64,000 bases of DNA from Burkholderiales bacterium (GTDB taxonomy: Bacteria > Pseudomonadota > Gammaproteobacteria > Burkholderiales > Nitrosomonadaceae): assembly GCA_024235755.1 (NCBI GenBank), contig JACKLV010000002.1, forward strand, positions 124,001 to 188,000, read 5' to 3'. The notes below the pieces were generated by a model. It was given only the letters and a program-made list of their open reading frames with translations. It had not been told where the DNA came from and did not search any database. The position numbers were made by a program, and so were the translations under genes. This document shows positions 1 through 10,763 of the stretch, piece after piece (within the stretch, counting starts at the first letter, position 1; every line of letters starts with the position of its first letter).

Positions 1-453
1 TCGGCTGATTTGCCGCGGATTGTCGGAAATACAGCGCCTGATTCAAAGGTAAATGTCAAAATATGGCGGGACGGTTCCATCAAGACTATTCAACTGACAG
101 TGGGAGAGATTCCGAGAGAAGAATCCGATCAGCGTAATGAAAGTAAACAAAGTCAGAAAACTGACAAGTCCAATCGTCTGGGGCTTGTTTTGAATGAATT
201 GACTGATCAGCAAAAGAAACAGCTGGAGGTTGAGAATGGTTTGCTGGTGGAAAATATACAACCGGGAATAGCCAGCCAGTCAGGTATACGCGTAGGTGAT
301 GTTATTTTAGGATTTAACAGTAAAGATGTTGAAAGTGTAAAACAATTCAATAAATTGCTGGATAAAGTGGAAGAGGGGCGCAATATTGCCTTGTTGATTA
401 AACGGGGCGATCTGACAACCTTTATCACTATGAAATTAGATAGTGACGAGTGA
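1..453 (+). CDS. mucD: DegP/MucD-type periplasmic serine protease, C-terminal part (5' end outside window)
   Basis: The reading frame is open from base 1 and ends in TGA at 451-453, leaving about 150 codons. The visible part holds the end of one PDZ domain (start IVGNTAPDSKVNVKIWRDG), a charged linker, and a second PDZ domain with the GLLVENIQPGIASQSGI and GDVILGFN signatures typical of HtrA/DegP/MucD proteases. The catalytic domain lies upstream of the window. These proteases degrade misfolded envelope proteins in the periplasm and often sit at the end of an rpoE/algU-rseAB operon just before lepA, which fits the next genes. The exact paralogue (DegP, DegQ or MucD) cannot be settled without the N-terminus; the symbol rests on the lepA neighbourhood. 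Confidence 0.85.
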   Translation, partial: SADLPRIVGNTAPDSKVNVKIWRDGSIKTIQLTVGEIPREESDQRNESKQSQKTDKSNRLGLVLNELTDQQKKQLEVENGLLVENIQPGIASQSGIRVGDVILGFNSKDVESVKQFNKLLDKVEEGRNIALLIKRGDLTTFITMKLDSDE

Positions 454-463
454 CCGCGCAGCG

Positions 464-730
464 ATGGTAAAAGTTGATCCGACTGTCGATCTGGTTGTAT
501 ACGGTCGCGAGGAGTGTCATCTATGCGAGCAAATAATACAGTCGCTGAAAGCATATCAGGCAAGATGGTCATTTGATTTTCAAGTGATTGATATTGATGC
601 GGATCCTGAGTTGGCAAGCCGGTATAATGACAAGATACCCGTTCTTATGTCTCTTTCAAGCCAAAAAGAGATTTGCCGTCATTATCTCGATACAGCCGCA
701 CTGGATGATTATCTTGCCAATTTTCGATAA
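464..730 (+). CDS. Glutaredoxin-family small thiol protein
   Basis: A short thioredoxin-fold protein of 88 residues with YGREECHLCEQ near the N-terminus. The CxxC pair is where glutaredoxin-like proteins (DUF836 group) carry their redox cysteines, and the cis-proline segment KIPVLM follows. The ATG at 464 has GAGTGA upstream. A GTG at 443 overlapping the protease stop is the alternative and would add seven residues. It sits between the protease and lepA, an arrangement common in betaproteobacteria, so it is probably cotranscribed with the protease. The physiological substrate is unknown. Confidence 0.8.
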   Translation: MVKVDPTVDLVVYGREECHLCEQIIQSLKAYQARWSFDFQVIDIDADPELASRYNDKIPVLMSLSSQKEICRHYLDTAALDDYLANFR

Positions 731-840
731 AATGCTGCCTCTTGATTCAGATGCTTTCGGTGATTCGGCTATAGAATAGTCAAGAACCAGGTTTCTAATC
801 GTTTAAATTCACAAGTCGGATCATTTCTACTGAAATTCCA

Positions 841-2637
841 ATGCAGCGAATACGTAACTTCTCTATTATTGCCCATATCGATCATGGCAAATCGACACTT
901 GCGGATCGTCTTATTCAATATTGTGGTGGTTTGTCGGAACGTGAGATGGAGGATCAGGTTCTTGACTCCATGGATTTGGAGCGGGAAAGAGGCATCACTA
1001 TCAAGGCGCAGACCGTTGCTTTGCAGTATAAAGCCAGGGATGGAGAGACTTATCTGCTCAATTTGATTGATACGCCCGGGCATGTCGATTTTTCATATGA
1101 GGTTTCACGATCTCTAGCAGCTTGTGAGGGTGCTTTACTGGTAGTCGATGCCTCACAAGGCGTGGAAGCACAGACGGTCGCTAACTGCTATACAGCAATT
1201 GAGCAGGGTGTAGAAGTTGTGCCTGTTCTGAATAAAATTGATTTGCCTGCGGCTGACCCTGAAAGGGTGATTGAAAATATTGAGGATGTGATCGGTATTG
1301 ATGCGCAAAATGCTTTGCGGGTCAGTGCTAAAACGGGTATCGGCATAGAAGAGGTTTTAGAGGCTGTTGTGAATCGGATTCCAGCGCCTGTTGGTGATCC
1401 GGGCGCTCCACTAAAAGCGCTGATCGTCGATTCCTGGTTTGATAATTACGTTGGCGTCGTCATTCTGGTTCGTATCATTGACGGTACGCTTAGGCCCGGA
1501 GACAAAATTTTACTGATGGCCAGTAAGGTAACGCATTTTTGCGAGCAAGTAGGTGTGTTTATACCTAAATCGTTGAACCGGGATGTATTGAGTGCGGGTG
1601 AGGTCGGTTTTGTAATTTCTGGCATAAAAGAACTCGATGTCGCCAAAGTAGGCGATACCGTTACACTGGTTAAGAATCCAGCGGAAAAACCTTTGCAGGG
1701 TTTTAAAGAAATCAAGCCACAGGTCTTTGCCGGATTATATCCGGTGGAGTCTAACCAGTATGACGCGTTACGGTCAGCTCTGGAAAAGCTCAGGCTCAAC
1801 GATTCCTCATTGCAGTTTGAACCGGAAACCTCTCAGGCGTTGGGATTCGGATTCCGCTGTGGGTTTCTGGGGTTATTGCATATGGACATTGTGCAAGAAC
1901 GCCTTGAAAGGGAATATGATATGGATTTGATTACGACAGCACCTACGGTTGTCTATCAAATTCTGATGCGCGATGGAACGGTAGTCGAAATCGATAATCC
2001 ATCAAGAATACCCGACCTGTCGAAAATTGCTGAGATTCGTGAACCTATTATTACAACGACTATTCTGTTACCTGAGGAATTTGTCGGTGCTGTTATGACA
2101 CTCTGTGTCAATAAACGCGGTATGCAAAAAAATATGCAGTATATGGGTAAGCAGGTCATGCTGACTTACGAAATGCCTCTGAATGAGGTCGTTATGGACT
2201 TTTTTGATCGGCTAAAATCGACCAGCCGCGGATACGCATCGCTGGATTATGAATTTAAGGAATTCCGTGCATCGGATCTGGTCAAGCTGGATGTTTTGAT
2301 CAATGGGGACAGGGTCGATGCGCTGTCTTTAATCGTTCATCGTAGCAGCAGTCAACATCGTGGCCGGGAATTAGTGCAAAAAATGAGGCAGCTTATCCCG
2401 AGACAGATGTTTGATATAGCTGTGCAGGCAGCAGTTGGTGCGCATATTATTGCTAGAGAAACTGTCAAGGCTTTGCGCAAGAATGTACTCGCGAAATGTT
2501 ACGGTGGCGATATAACCCGGAAACGCAAATTACTCGAGAAGCAAAAAGCGGGTAAAAAAAGGATGAAACGTGTTGGTAATGTAGAAATTCCTCAGGAAGC
2601 TTTTTTGGCGATTCTGCAGACTGACACTAAATCGTGA
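841..2637 (+). CDS. lepA: Elongation factor 4 (LepA), ribosome-associated GTPase
   Basis: This 598-residue protein has the usual LepA length and domain order: a GTPase domain starting [19 protein letters not shown] (G1), DTPGHVDF (G3) and NKIDLP (G4), then domain II, two EF-G-like domains and the LepA-specific C-terminus ending in [19 protein letters not shown]4 binds ribosomes and is linked to back-translocation, initiation or assembly under stress. The ATG at 841 matches the family's usual N-terminus. No clear Shine-Dalgarno sequence precedes it. The 110 bp between the glutaredoxin-like gene and lepA hold no recognisable gene. lepB follows after 135 bp, the standard order. Confidence 0.98.
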   Translation: MQRIRNFSIIAHIDHGKSTLADRLIQYCGGLSEREMEDQVLDSMDLERERGITIKAQTVALQYKARDGETYLLNLIDTPGHVDFSYEVSRSLAACEGALLVVDASQGVEAQTVANCYTAIEQGVEVVPVLNKIDLPAADPERVIENIEDVIGIDAQNALRVSAKTGIGIEEVLEAVVNRIPAPVGDPGAPLKALIVDSWFDNYVGVVILVRIIDGTLRPGDKILLMASKVTHFCEQVGVFIPKSLNRDVLSAGEVGFVISGIKELDVAKVGDTVTLVKNPAEKPLQGFKEIKPQVFAGLYPVESNQYDALRSALEKLRLNDSSLQFEPETSQALGFGFRCGFLGLLHMDIVQERLEREYDMDLITTAPTVVYQILMRDGTVVEIDNPSRIPDLSKIAEIREPIITTTILLPEEFVGAVMTLCVNKRGMQKNMQYMGKQVMLTYEMPLNEVVMDFFDRLKSTSRGYASLDYEFKEFRASDLVKLDVLINGDRVDALSLIVHRSSSQHRGRELVQKMRQLIPRQMFDIAVQAAVGAHIIARETVKALRKNVLAKCYGGDITRKRKLLEKQKAGKKRMKRVGNVEIPQEAFLAILQTDTKS

Positions 2638-2772
2638 AAACCGGTATTTATCGAATTACAGCTAAGCGTATCTCAAAGGAAATGTGAAAAATGCTGAGCA
2701 GGCTGGTTATATATAGATGGTTTCTCAACAACCGGTTAATAACAACTCAAAAAATTCAAAAAAGGTAATTAT

Positions 2773-3576
2773 ATGAATTTTCCTTTGATTTTATTTTCCT
2801 TGCTGGTGATTACCGGTACTGTCTGGGCACTTGATTATTTCATATGGCGCCATAAACGTAAGTCGGATGAGGAAGAGCCCTGGTGGATTGAGTATCCTAA
2901 AAGTTTTTTTCCGATCATCTTAATTGTATTTTGTTTACGCTCGTTTATTATCGAGCCGTTCAAAATACCTTCCGGTTCGATGATTCCAACGCTGGTTGTC
3001 GGCGACTTCATTCTGGTCAATAAATATGTTTATGGCATTCGTCTGCCAGTGATCAATAAAAAAGTAATCGAAATGGATAGTCCCAAAGCGGGAGATGTGC
3101 TGGTGTTTCGTTTCCCAGAAGATCATTCTATTGACTATATTAAGCGTGTTGTCGGTGTTCCGGGAGATGTGGTCACCTACCATAACAAGCAATTGTTTAT
3201 TAATGATCAAATAGTGGAACAGGCGTATGAAGGGGACTATAAGTATGTTGAGCCCGGACTGGGGTACATCTATTCTGAAAAATATACCGAATATCTCGGA
3301 GATACCAATCATTCGATTTTGGTGAGCCCTGAAGTAAACGGATTGCAATACGCCAGTGTGCGTGCATTTCCATTTCGGGAAAACTGTCAATACAGCCGGT
3401 CTGGATTTACCTGTAAAGTTCCGTCCGGTAACTACTTTACCTTGGGCGACAACAGGGATAGCAGTAGTGATAGCCGCTATTGGGGGTTTGTGCCGGAGGA
3501 AAATATCGTTGGCAAAGCATTTATGATCTGGTGGAATTTCGGGGATTTTGACCGAATCGGCCAGCGTATTCAGTAG
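2773..3576 (+). CDS. lepB: Signal peptidase I
   Basis: Signal peptidase I (267 residues) cleaves signal peptides from secreted proteins at the outer face of the inner membrane. An N-terminal membrane segment (about residues 3-22) and a second one (about 43-60) precede the catalytic domain. The serine lies in KIPSGSMIPTL (about residue 68-72) and the general-base lysine in DYIKRVVGVPGD (about 123). The GDNRDSSSDSRYWG box is near the C-terminus. The start ATG at 2773 follows AAAAGGTAATT. Gene order after lepA and before a DUF4845 gene and rnc is conserved in betaproteobacteria. Nothing is missing from the catalytic core. Confidence 0.97.
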   Translation: MNFPLILFSLLVITGTVWALDYFIWRHKRKSDEEEPWWIEYPKSFFPIILIVFCLRSFIIEPFKIPSGSMIPTLVVGDFILVNKYVYGIRLPVINKKVIEMDSPKAGDVLVFRFPEDHSIDYIKRVVGVPGDVVTYHNKQLFINDQIVEQAYEGDYKYVEPGLGYIYSEKYTEYLGDTNHSILVSPEVNGLQYASVRAFPFRENCQYSRSGFTCKVPSGNYFTLGDNRDSSSDSRYWGFVPEENIVGKAFMIWWNFGDFDRIGQRIQ

Positions 3577-3602
3577 CCGGATGTTATTTCTTGGGAGGAA
3601 TT

Positions 3603-3974
3603 ATGATTCTGAATGGGCAGCGTGGTAGTCAATACGGTATTAGTTTAACGGGTATGATGTTTTGGTCGGTTGTGCTGATCTTGGTTGTTCTGCTGGGTAT
3701 GAAAGTAGCGCCGGTTTATATTGAAAATGCTTCCATCAAGAAAAATTTGGCGGCAGTTGCAGGCGACGCCAGTTTACAAAATGCGACTGCCAGTCAAATC
3801 AGGCTCGCTTTTTCCAAACGTGCCCAAATTGACGGTATTACAGCTATCACTGCAAAAGATATCAAGATTTCCCGGGACAAAGGAAAAAATATCCTGAGTG
3901 TTACCTATTCTGAGAAGGTGCCGTTATTTGCCAATGTTTCATTGCAAATTGATTTTGATACGCAAAGTGACTGA
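3603..3974 (+). CDS. DUF4845 family membrane-anchored protein
   Basis: A 123-residue protein with a short polar N-terminus, one hydrophobic segment (about residues 13-32, GMMFWSVVLILVVLLG) and a small C-terminal domain probably outside the cytoplasm. It matches the DUF4845 family regularly found between lepB and rnc. GGGAGGAA just before the ATG at 3603 is a strong ribosome-binding site, which argues against an upstream in-frame TTG at 3591. Function is unknown; the constant position between lepB and rnc suggests a link to secretion or simply shared transcription. Confidence 0.85.
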   Translation: MILNGQRGSQYGISLTGMMFWSVVLILVVLLGMKVAPVYIENASIKKNLAAVAGDASLQNATASQIRLAFSKRAQIDGITAITAKDIKISRDKGKNILSVTYSEKVPLFANVSLQIDFDTQSD

Positions 3975-4021
3975 GATAGCTGGCAGAAGTGATAAAACCT
4001 ACGATACGATTGAAATAACGC

Positions 4022-4723
4022 ATGCAAACCGATCGGGAGCTCCAAGTTGATTTATTTTGTAATCGACTCGGTTATCAATTTACTAGGAATGAATTGCTGC
4101 AAGAAGCGTTAACGCACCGCAGTCATAGCGCGATGCATAATGAACGCCTGGAGTTTCTGGGTGACAGTGTTTTGAACTGCGCAATTGCGGCGTTAATTTA
4201 CAAAAAATTTCGTGATATTCCCGAAGGGCAGCTATCTCGTTTACGTGCGGGTATGGTTAATCAAAAAGCTTTATCCGAAATGGCGATGCACCTGGAAATG
4301 GATCAATTGATCCGGCTGGGCGAAGGTGAAGTCAGAAGTGGGGGAAACCGACGACCCTCAATACTGGCGGATGCGCTGGAAGCTGTTTTCGGTGCAATTT
4401 ACCTGGACAGCGGTTTTGCACGGGCAGAAGCGGTTATTGCCAGATTATATGCCCTTGCGCTTGAGACAATTGATCATTCTACGCACGGAAAAGATTCCAA
4501 AACATTGTTGCAGGAGTTGCTGCAGAGCCATAAACTGGAGTTGCCTACCTATACGGTGATTACAACAACAGGAAAGGCGCATCAACAAAAATTCAGAGTA
4601 GAATGTGCAATACCGGAATTCAGTATCCGCACGCAAGGTGAAGGCTCTAGCCGTCGCAGCGCGGAACAGGCTGCCGCGAAAAAGGCCTACGAGCTGGCGT
4701 GTGCGGATGGCGCACTTTCATAG
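4022..4723 (+). CDS. rnc: Ribonuclease III
   Basis: RNase III (233 residues) cuts double-stranded RNA in rRNA precursors and some mRNAs. The nuclease signature ERLEFLGDSVLN is at about residues 40-51 and the second metal-binding segment DALEAVFGAIYLDSG follows, so the acidic catalytic residues are present. The C-terminal double-stranded-RNA-binding domain (about 155-225) includes the helix RRSAEQAAAKKAYEL. The gene precedes era, as in most proteobacteria; the 53-bp gap suggests cotranscription. Confidence 0.97.
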   Translation: MQTDRELQVDLFCNRLGYQFTRNELLQEALTHRSHSAMHNERLEFLGDSVLNCAIAALIYKKFRDIPEGQLSRLRAGMVNQKALSEMAMHLEMDQLIRLGEGEVRSGGNRRPSILADALEAVFGAIYLDSGFARAEAVIARLYALALETIDHSTHGKDSKTLLQELLQSHKLELPTYTVITTTGKAHQQKFRVECAIPEFSIRTQGEGSSRRSAEQAAAKKAYELACADGALS

Positions 4724-4776
4724 CCATTGACCAGTAGGCAGTTATATAAAAAAGGATATGGTCAACGGTTTCCAGC

Positions 4777-5670
4777 ATGCAGTCTGATATTCAGTTTCGC
4801 ACCGGCTATGCTGCCATTGTGGGTCGGCCAAACGTTGGTAAATCGACGTTGCTCAATAGTCTGATTCGACAAAAAATCAGTATAACATCCAGAAAGGCGC
4901 AAACAACGCGTTATCGCATCAACGGGATTTTGACCGACCAGCATTCGCAGATAATATTTGTGGATACGCCGGGTTTTCAGACGCGGTATAAAAATCGAAT
5001 GAATACCGTGATGAATAAGGTCGTGGCTCAAAGTGTGCAGGATGTAGATGTGGTTTTGTTTGTCATCGAAGCACTGCGTTTTGACGAGCAGGACAGACTT
5101 GTTCTTGAACTTTTACCCGAAACCGCTCCAGTTATACTGGTCGTTAATAAAATTGACCAGTTGACTGATAAAAATCGATTGTTGCCGTTTCTTGACGAAA
5201 TGAGTAGGCAATATGGTTTTTCGGCAATGATACCGGTCAGTGCAGCCGGTCAGATACAACTCACAAATCTGGTCAATGCTATCCGTCCCTATTTGCCGGC
5301 AAATCCGCCATTTTTTGAGGCTGATGAAATAACCGATAGGAACGTGCGGTTCATTGCGGCTGAATTGATACGCGAGAAATTGTTCCGTTTGATCGGTGAT
5401 GAAATACCTTATTCCACCAGTGTTATCGTTGATCAATTTGTCGAAACGGAAAAGCTGAACACAATTTATGCGACAATCTTGATTGATAAACCTGGTCAGA
5501 AAGCCATTATTATAGGTAGAAGTGGCGAGAAACTGAAACTGATCTCGAGTCAGGCGCGTAAAGAAATGGAAATACTATTCAATAAAAAAGTGTATCTACA
5601 GGTATGGGTCAAAGTGCGAAGCGGGTGGGCAAACGATGTCCATGTCCTGAAGCAGCTTGGTCATGAATAG
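4777..5670 (+). CDS. era: GTPase Era, 16S rRNA maturation factor
   Basis: Era (297 residues) binds the 3' end of 16S rRNA and helps assemble the 30S subunit. G motifs are clear: [12 protein letters not shown] (G1), DTPGFQ (G3) and NKIDQL (G4). The C-terminal KH domain carries the RNA-binding stretch [12 protein letters not shown]. The start places [14 protein letters not shown] at the usual distance from the N-terminus. In many proteobacteria recO follows directly, but here the era stop is only 51 bp before the pdxJ ATG and no recO is present. Confidence 0.97.
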   Translation: MQSDIQFRTGYAAIVGRPNVGKSTLLNSLIRQKISITSRKAQTTRYRINGILTDQHSQIIFVDTPGFQTRYKNRMNTVMNKVVAQSVQDVDVVLFVIEALRFDEQDRLVLELLPETAPVILVVNKIDQLTDKNRLLPFLDEMSRQYGFSAMIPVSAAGQIQLTNLVNAIRPYLPANPPFFEADEITDRNVRFIAAELIREKLFRLIGDEIPYSTSVIVDQFVETEKLNTIYATILIDKPGQKAIIIGRSGEKLKLISSQARKEMEILFNKKVYLQVWVKVRSGWANDVHVLKQLGHE

Positions 5671-5721
5671 TTTTCTATTTAAATGAAAGTTTAATCCAGG
5701 CCTTAAGTGGAGAATAAAAAG

Positions 5722-6447
5722 ATGGTAGAACTTGGCGTCAATATAGATCATGTAGCAACACTCAGGCAGGCACGGGGAACAACCTATCCAAGTCCTGTTG
5801 AGGCTGCACGGATTGCTGAATCGGCAGGCGCCGATGCCATTACGCTGCATTTACGTGAAGATCGTCGCCATATTCAGGATAGTGACGTGGAAGAACTGCG
5901 TGCTATGTTAACAACGCGAATGAATCTCGAAAGTGCGATAACTGCAGAAATGATCGATATTGCGTTGCGTATCAAACCGCAGGATATTTGTCTGGTACCA
6001 GAGCGGCGTGAAGAATTGACGACTGAGGGCGGTCTTGATGTTGTCAGGCATTTTGAGCAGGTAAAACGTGCATGCAATCAATTAAAGGATGCGAGTATAC
6101 GCGTTTCACTGTTCATAAACGCTGACTTAAATCAGATTGAAGCAGCAGTGCAGGCGGGTGCGCCGGTAATTGAAATTCATACCGGCAGTTTTGCCGATGC
6201 TGTAACTACTGAAGAGCAACTCAGTGAACTGGAAAAGATTAGAAATGCAGTTGCCTTCGGCCTTGAACGAAAGTTGAAAGTCAATGCCGGTCACGGTCTG
6301 CACTATCAAAATGTGCAGGCTATTGCGGCAATTCCCGGTGTATCGGAGCTTAATATCGGACATGCAATTATCGGTCAGGCGATTTTTGTGGGTCTTGAGA
6401 AGGCGGTCAGGGAGATGAAACGGTTGATTTCTGAGGCGGGAGCGTGA
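5722..6447 (+). CDS. pdxJ: Pyridoxine 5'-phosphate synthase
   Basis: PdxJ (241 residues) condenses 3-amino-2-oxopropyl phosphate with 1-deoxy-D-xylulose 5-phosphate to make pyridoxine 5'-phosphate in the DXP-dependent vitamin B6 pathway. The N-terminus [17 protein letters not shown] is diagnostic, followed by [25 protein letters not shown] and AGHGLHYQN. The ATG at 5722 gives the family N-terminus and has GTGGAG about ten bases upstream; an in-frame GTG at 5707 would add five residues. The stop overlaps acpS by four bases (GTGA), so the two are translationally coupled. Confidence 0.97.
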   Translation: MVELGVNIDHVATLRQARGTTYPSPVEAARIAESAGADAITLHLREDRRHIQDSDVEELRAMLTTRMNLESAITAEMIDIALRIKPQDICLVPERREELTTEGGLDVVRHFEQVKRACNQLKDASIRVSLFINADLNQIEAAVQAGAPVIEIHTGSFADAVTTEEQLSELEKIRNAVAFGLERKLKVNAGHGLHYQNVQAIAAIPGVSELNIGHAIIGQAIFVGLEKAVREMKRLISEAGA

Positions 6448-6821
6448 TTTATGGAATCGGTACCGATCTGGTCGATCCTGCGAGAATTGCGCGCTCCATA
6501 ACGCGCTACGGCGATAAATTTGCACGCCGCATATTGACCGAACCTGAATGGCGGGAATATCAAACCAGCAGTAAACCCGTGCTGTTTCTGGCAGGTCGTT
6601 TTGCCGCGAAAGAAGCCCTGTCCAAAGCGTTAGGAACCGGCCTGCGGCATCCGGTCAATCTGGACTTTATTACTGTAACCCACGATACACTCGGCAAACC
6701 CTATTTTGAATTTCATCCGGAGCTCTGCCAGTTCATCTGTGAAAAAGGTATTGTTGGTCACTATCTGTCCATCAGTGATGAATTGAATATTGCTTGCGCA
6801 TTTGTTGTATTGGAGAAATAG
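6444..6821 (+). CDS. acpS: Holo-[acyl-carrier-protein] synthase
   Basis: AcpS (125 residues) transfers phosphopantetheine from CoA to acyl carrier protein. The metal-binding motifs are visible: [12 protein letters not shown] at the start and [16 protein letters not shown] in the middle. It uses a GTG start inside the pdxJ stop (4-bp overlap). The pdxJ-acpS pairing is a standard proteobacterial arrangement. Only two bases separate its stop from the nagZ ATG, so all three are likely one transcript. Confidence 0.96.
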   Translation: MIYGIGTDLVDPARIARSITRYGDKFARRILTEPEWREYQTSSKPVLFLAGRFAAKEALSKALGTGLRHPVNLDFITVTHDTLGKPYFEFHPELCQFICEKGIVGHYLSISDELNIACAFVVLEK

Positions 6822-6823
6822 TT

Positions 6824-7870
6824 ATGTCACTCGGCCCTGTCATGCTCGATATCGCTGCCACAGAATTGACTGACGAGGATAAGCAGCGACTGCTGCATCC
6901 GTTAACCGGTGGCGTTATTCTCTTTTCAAGGAATTATACGTCACAGAAACAACTGACGACACTAATTCAGGATATCCGTGAACTCAGAACGCCGCATTTG
7001 TTGATAGCGGTTGACCAGGAAGGCGGCCGGGTACAGCGATTTAAGGATGATTTTACAAGATTGCCGGCAATGCGTGAACTCGGTAAAGTCTGGGATCAAA
7101 ATCCGGCGCGGGCGCGCCATTTGTCAAAGCAAGTGGGGTTTGTGCTGGCGAGTGAGCTGGTTGTTTGTAACGTCGATCTGAGTTTTACACCTGTTCTGGA
7201 CATTGATCACGGTCAAAGCAGTGTGATTGGTGATCGGGCATTTCATCGAGACATCCATGCAGTGTCCGACCTTGCGTATGCGCTCATGATGGGTTTGAAA
7301 GCGGGCGGTATGCAGGCGGTTGGTAAACATTTTCCAGGGCATGGCGGTATACAGGCCGATTCACATTTTGAGAAATCGGTTGATCAACGCCGGTATGCAG
7401 ATATTGAAATGGATGACATGGTGCCGTTCCAACGCATGATTGATTTCGGACTGGCAGGCATTATGGCTGCCCATGTGATTTATCCGCAAGTTGATCAATA
7501 TCCGGCGGGATTCTCCCGTAAATGGTTACAGGACATTCTAAGGCAACAGCTGTTGTTTGAAGGTTGCATTTTTAGTGACGATTTGAGCATGCAGGGCGCG
7601 GCTTATTTCAGCGCTATTGGCGCGCGCGCAAAAGCTGCGCTTGAGGCAGGGTGCGATATGATATTGGTTTGTAACGATCCTCAGGCAGCCGATGAATTGT
7701 TGGAAACATTGCAATGGAATATTTCTGCAACCAGTCTTGCGCGTTTAGCGCGGATGCATGGTAAAAAGCGATTTGCTTCAATGATGAAACTGCGAGAGGA
7801 TGCGGCTTATGTTCGAGCAGTGCGTGAAGTTGGTGCTATTGGTGATCCGAACGAATTATTGCCTTTCTAG
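6824..7870 (+). CDS. nagZ: Beta-N-acetylhexosaminidase NagZ, peptidoglycan recycling
   Basis: NagZ (348 residues, glycoside hydrolase family 3) removes GlcNAc from anhydro-muropeptides in the cytoplasm. Diagnostic motifs are [12 protein letters not shown], the [14 protein letters not shown] catalytic loop (about residues 166-180) and SDDLSMQGA carrying the aspartate nucleophile. The ATG at 6824 has GGAGAA upstream; a longer in-frame start inside acpS is less likely. The last 35 bases overlap the 3' end of the convergent c-di-GMP gene, so no terminator fits between the two. Confidence 0.96.
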   Translation: MSLGPVMLDIAATELTDEDKQRLLHPLTGGVILFSRNYTSQKQLTTLIQDIRELRTPHLLIAVDQEGGRVQRFKDDFTRLPAMRELGKVWDQNPARARHLSKQVGFVLASELVVCNVDLSFTPVLDIDHGQSSVIGDRAFHRDIHAVSDLAYALMMGLKAGGMQAVGKHFPGHGGIQADSHFEKSVDQRRYADIEMDDMVPFQRMIDFGLAGIMAAHVIYPQVDQYPAGFSRKWLQDILRQQLLFEGCIFSDDLSMQGAAYFSAIGARAKAALEAGCDMILVCNDPQAADELLETLQWNISATSLARLARMHGKKRFASMMKLREDAAYVRAVREVGAIGDPNELLPF

Positions 7871-10763
7871 TTTGCGCCGTTGGACTAGTATCAGTATCGA
7901 ATAGATTGCCGACGGGTTGAAGACGTTCATTCTTTTCGTGAACCAATTCCAGCAGGGCCTTATACGGAACAGGTCTGCTAAAAAAGTAACCTTGCTGATA
8001 ATAACAGTGATGCTGCAACAAAATCTGGTTTTGTTGCGCCGTTTCAACGCCTTCAGCGACAACCGCCAATCCCATGTTGTTACCCAGGCCAATGATGGCT
8101 TGTACTATGGTTAAGTCACTCTGATTTTGATCCAGCGTGCGCACGAAAGACTTGTCGATTTTCAAGATGTCAATCGGTAATTCACGCAGTAATGTGAGCG
8201 AGGAATAACCGGTGCCAAAATCATCCAGCGCAATCATTATATCGAGTTCCTTGATGGTTCTGAGGATAATGCCAACACGCTGAATGTCGTTGACGATGGA
8301 ACTTTCGGTGATTTCGAGTATCAGTGAACGGGCGGGTAATTGGGTATCGTTTAATGTATTAACAATGGTTTGCAAAAAGTTTTTATTCAGCAATTGGCGG
8401 GGATTGACATTGACCGCAACGTTTACCGGGTATCCCAACTGTAAAAGCTGATATGCGGAGAGACAGGACATTCTTAATACCAGTTCACCCAGTTGTTCAA
8501 TCAAACCGACGTTTTCTGCCAGCGGGATAAATTCGCTGGGTGATAAAAAGCCTCTCGTGGGATGTGGCCAGCGGACCAACGCTTCCATGCGGGAGATATG
8601 ATGCGTTTTTGCATCGATGATGGGTTGAAATAAAACCTGAAGTTCATGGTTAAGAATAGCAGCCCTTAGTTCCTTTTCCAATTCCAGCCGGTCGCGCGTC
8701 CATACAATGGAGGATTCGTGCGAATAGTAATCAAAACGGTTGCCGCCATCTCTTTTGGCACCGTACATGGCAGTTCCTGCCTTTTTCAGTACAGTTTCAC
8801 TGGTCAATCCGTTTTCAGGATAAAAGCTGATGCCGATACTGGCGGCGACAAAGATTTCCATACCGTCGATTTCGAACTTTTGTCTGATCGCATCCAGAAT
8901 TTTTTGTGCCATTTCAGAAACCGCATCAATCTGATCCAGATAATCGAACAGTAAAATGAATTCATCGCCGCCCCAACGGGCCACAATATCATTGTGTTGC
9001 ACAACCTCATACAAACGGATGGAGACCATCTTGAGCAGTTTATCTCCGGCTTGATGTCCCATGGCATCATTAATTTTTTTAAAATTATCTAGCGCAACAA
9101 AAAAGGCGGTGATAATTTTTCCGTTATTTTCGGCCGCCTGAATCATTTGATCGAACTGAGACAATAACTTTGAACGGTTGGGTAGTTTGGTCAGAGCATC
9201 ATAATTTTCCTGATGCGCGATCTGCTCAGCAAGCTCGACCGTATCCGTAATATCAGTCATTGCAATCACAGAGCCAAGCAGCACTTTTTGTTCGTCGTAT
9301 AGTTGATTGCGTGTTATCCGCACAGTACGCTCATCGCCGTATTTGGTTTTCAAGCGGCATTCCAGCATGCCGGGGCTGTCTAAACTGGGCGTCAAAATAG
9401 TTTTTACGGATATATCTTCAGACGGAGTGTCGATACATGCACGGAGATTCAGGATCTGTTGCAGGTCTTTTCCTTTGATGTAACTGAATTCCGTACGCAG
9501 AATTTTTTCAGCCCCTTTGTTGATATAGGCGACATGGTCATGTGCATCGGTTATGATCACACCGTCTTTTATCGATTCCAGTGCGGTGCTCGAACGTATC
9601 TTTGTGATCAGGAAAGAGCGTACAAACTGATTAATTTGCCGCCAGTTTGACAACGGATAAATTGCCAGCGTCCCCAATAAAGCCGCTCCTGGTGGAATCC
9701 ATACATGACCGTTTTTTAACAGTTGGTAAATTAGAAACAAACCTGCTGCCGATACGAAAAGCAGGATCGGAATTGTCAGATTTTTTTTCGTCCAGCTGAT
9801 ACTCATTAAAATAAGCGTGACCCATATTAATGAGATCAACATTACCCATATATTAGGGACAGGAAAAATTGCCCGGTCATGGTGGAGCATCGAATAAACA
9901 TTTGCATGCCATTCCACCCCTGTCATGGGTTGATGATTAATGGAAGATACCGGCGTTGCGAAACGTGTGCCCATTCCTGCGGCAGTCATACCGACAATTA
10001 CTGTTTTGTTTTTTAGGCTGGCCAGAACTTTATCGTCAAACAAGACGCTTGCGTAGGAAACCTGACGGAAACTTCCCGGTTTTCCAATATAAGGAATCAT
10101 TGCTTCTTCAGCACGGAACCAGCGTCTGGATTGATTTCCTGGCCTATCCTCATCAGCGCTGAGCGGGTAAGCTTCATTTGCCGTTGCAGGATTAAACAAT
10201 ACCTGGGCCAGTGCAGGCCATGTCGGTGCATTAATCCCTGCATAGAGAAAAACGCGCCGGGCGATGCCGTCACTGTCAATTTCAACATCGGCATGACCCA
10301 GTACGGCATTATGTCTGAAAAGTGGAAAAGGTGCTGCCAAATACAAAGATTCGGGATAAGTGACCGAAATCGGTGCTAGAGGCAGAATGACATTACCATG
10401 GAGGGTGATTGCCGCAGCCAGTAACTGGTCGGCATAAATATCATCATGTTGTGGTTCGGAGAAAAGCAAGTCCAAAGCTACGCGCTGGTTGCCAATTGAT
10501 TTCAGCCGATTAATCAGTTCGGCATGAATTTCTCTCGACCAAGGCCATCTGCCTAGAATACTTAGACTTGGCTCATCAATGGCGACGATAACGATATCGG
10601 AATCTTGCGGATATTGAATAAGTACCGATAGTTTGTCATAGATCATGAAATCCAGGCGTTCCAGAATCTCCGAATAGGATAAGGTTGCGACGGCGATCAG
10701 GAGTATTACAATACGTAAAACAAATGTATTGATGCGCCTCTTCAGATTTTGCAGATAAATCAT
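7836..10763 (-). CDS. CHASE2-PAS-GGDEF-EAL membrane protein, c-di-GMP synthesis/degradation
   Basis: A 975-residue sensor enzyme. Order: N-terminal membrane helix, a periplasmic CHASE2 domain (about residues 30-300, with [20 protein letters not shown] and DLLFSEP), three membrane helices (about 305-380), a PAS domain (about 405-520), GGDEF (about 530-695) and EAL (about 710-960). WGGDEF is intact near 596, but the product-inhibition RxxD is QHND. The EAL part keeps [35 protein letters not shown] and AEGVET, so both activities are plausible. The ATG at 10763 overlaps the upstream gene's stop (ATGA), which is why I prefer it to an ATG at 10805. Translational coupling to the LysM-FecR gene suggests that protein feeds the CHASE2 sensor. 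Confidence 0.93.
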   Translation of the reverse strand: MIYLQNLKRRINTFVLRIVILLIAVATLSYSEILERLDFMIYDKLSVLIQYPQDSDIVIVAIDEPSLSILGRWPWSREIHAELINRLKSIGNQRVALDLLFSEPQHDDIYADQLLAAAITLHGNVILPLAPISVTYPESLYLAAPFPLFRHNAVLGHADVEIDSDGIARRVFLYAGINAPTWPALAQVLFNPATANEAYPLSADEDRPGNQSRRWFRAEEAMIPYIGKPGSFRQVSYASVLFDDKVLASLKNKTVIVGMTAAGMGTRFATPVSSINHQPMTGVEWHANVYSMLHHDRAIFPVPNIWVMLISLIWVTLILMSISWTKKNLTIPILLFVSAAGLFLIYQLLKNGHVWIPPGAALLGTLAIYPLSNWRQINQFVRSFLITKIRSSTALESIKDGVIITDAHDHVAYINKGAEKILRTEFSYIKGKDLQQILNLRACIDTPSEDISVKTILTPSLDSPGMLECRLKTKYGDERTVRITRNQLYDEQKVLLGSVIAMTDITDTVELAEQIAHQENYDALTKLPNRSKLLSQFDQMIQAAENNGKIITAFFVALDNFKKINDAMGHQAGDKLLKMVSIRLYEVVQHNDIVARWGGDEFILLFDYLDQIDAVSEMAQKILDAIRQKFEIDGMEIFVAASIGISFYPENGLTSETVLKKAGTAMYGAKRDGGNRFDYYSHESSIVWTRDRLELEKELRAAILNHELQVLFQPIIDAKTHHISRMEALVRWPHPTRGFLSPSEFIPLAENVGLIEQLGELVLRMSCLSAYQLLQLGYPVNVAVNVNPRQLLNKNFLQTIVNTLNDTQLPARSLILEITESSIVNDIQRVGIILRTIKELDIMIALDDFGTGYSSLTLLRELPIDILKIDKSFVRTLDQNQSDLTIVQAIIGLGNNMGLAVVAEGVETAQQNQILLQHHCYYQQGYFFSRPVPYKALLELVHEKNERLQPVGNLFDTDTSPTAQTRKAIIRSDHQ

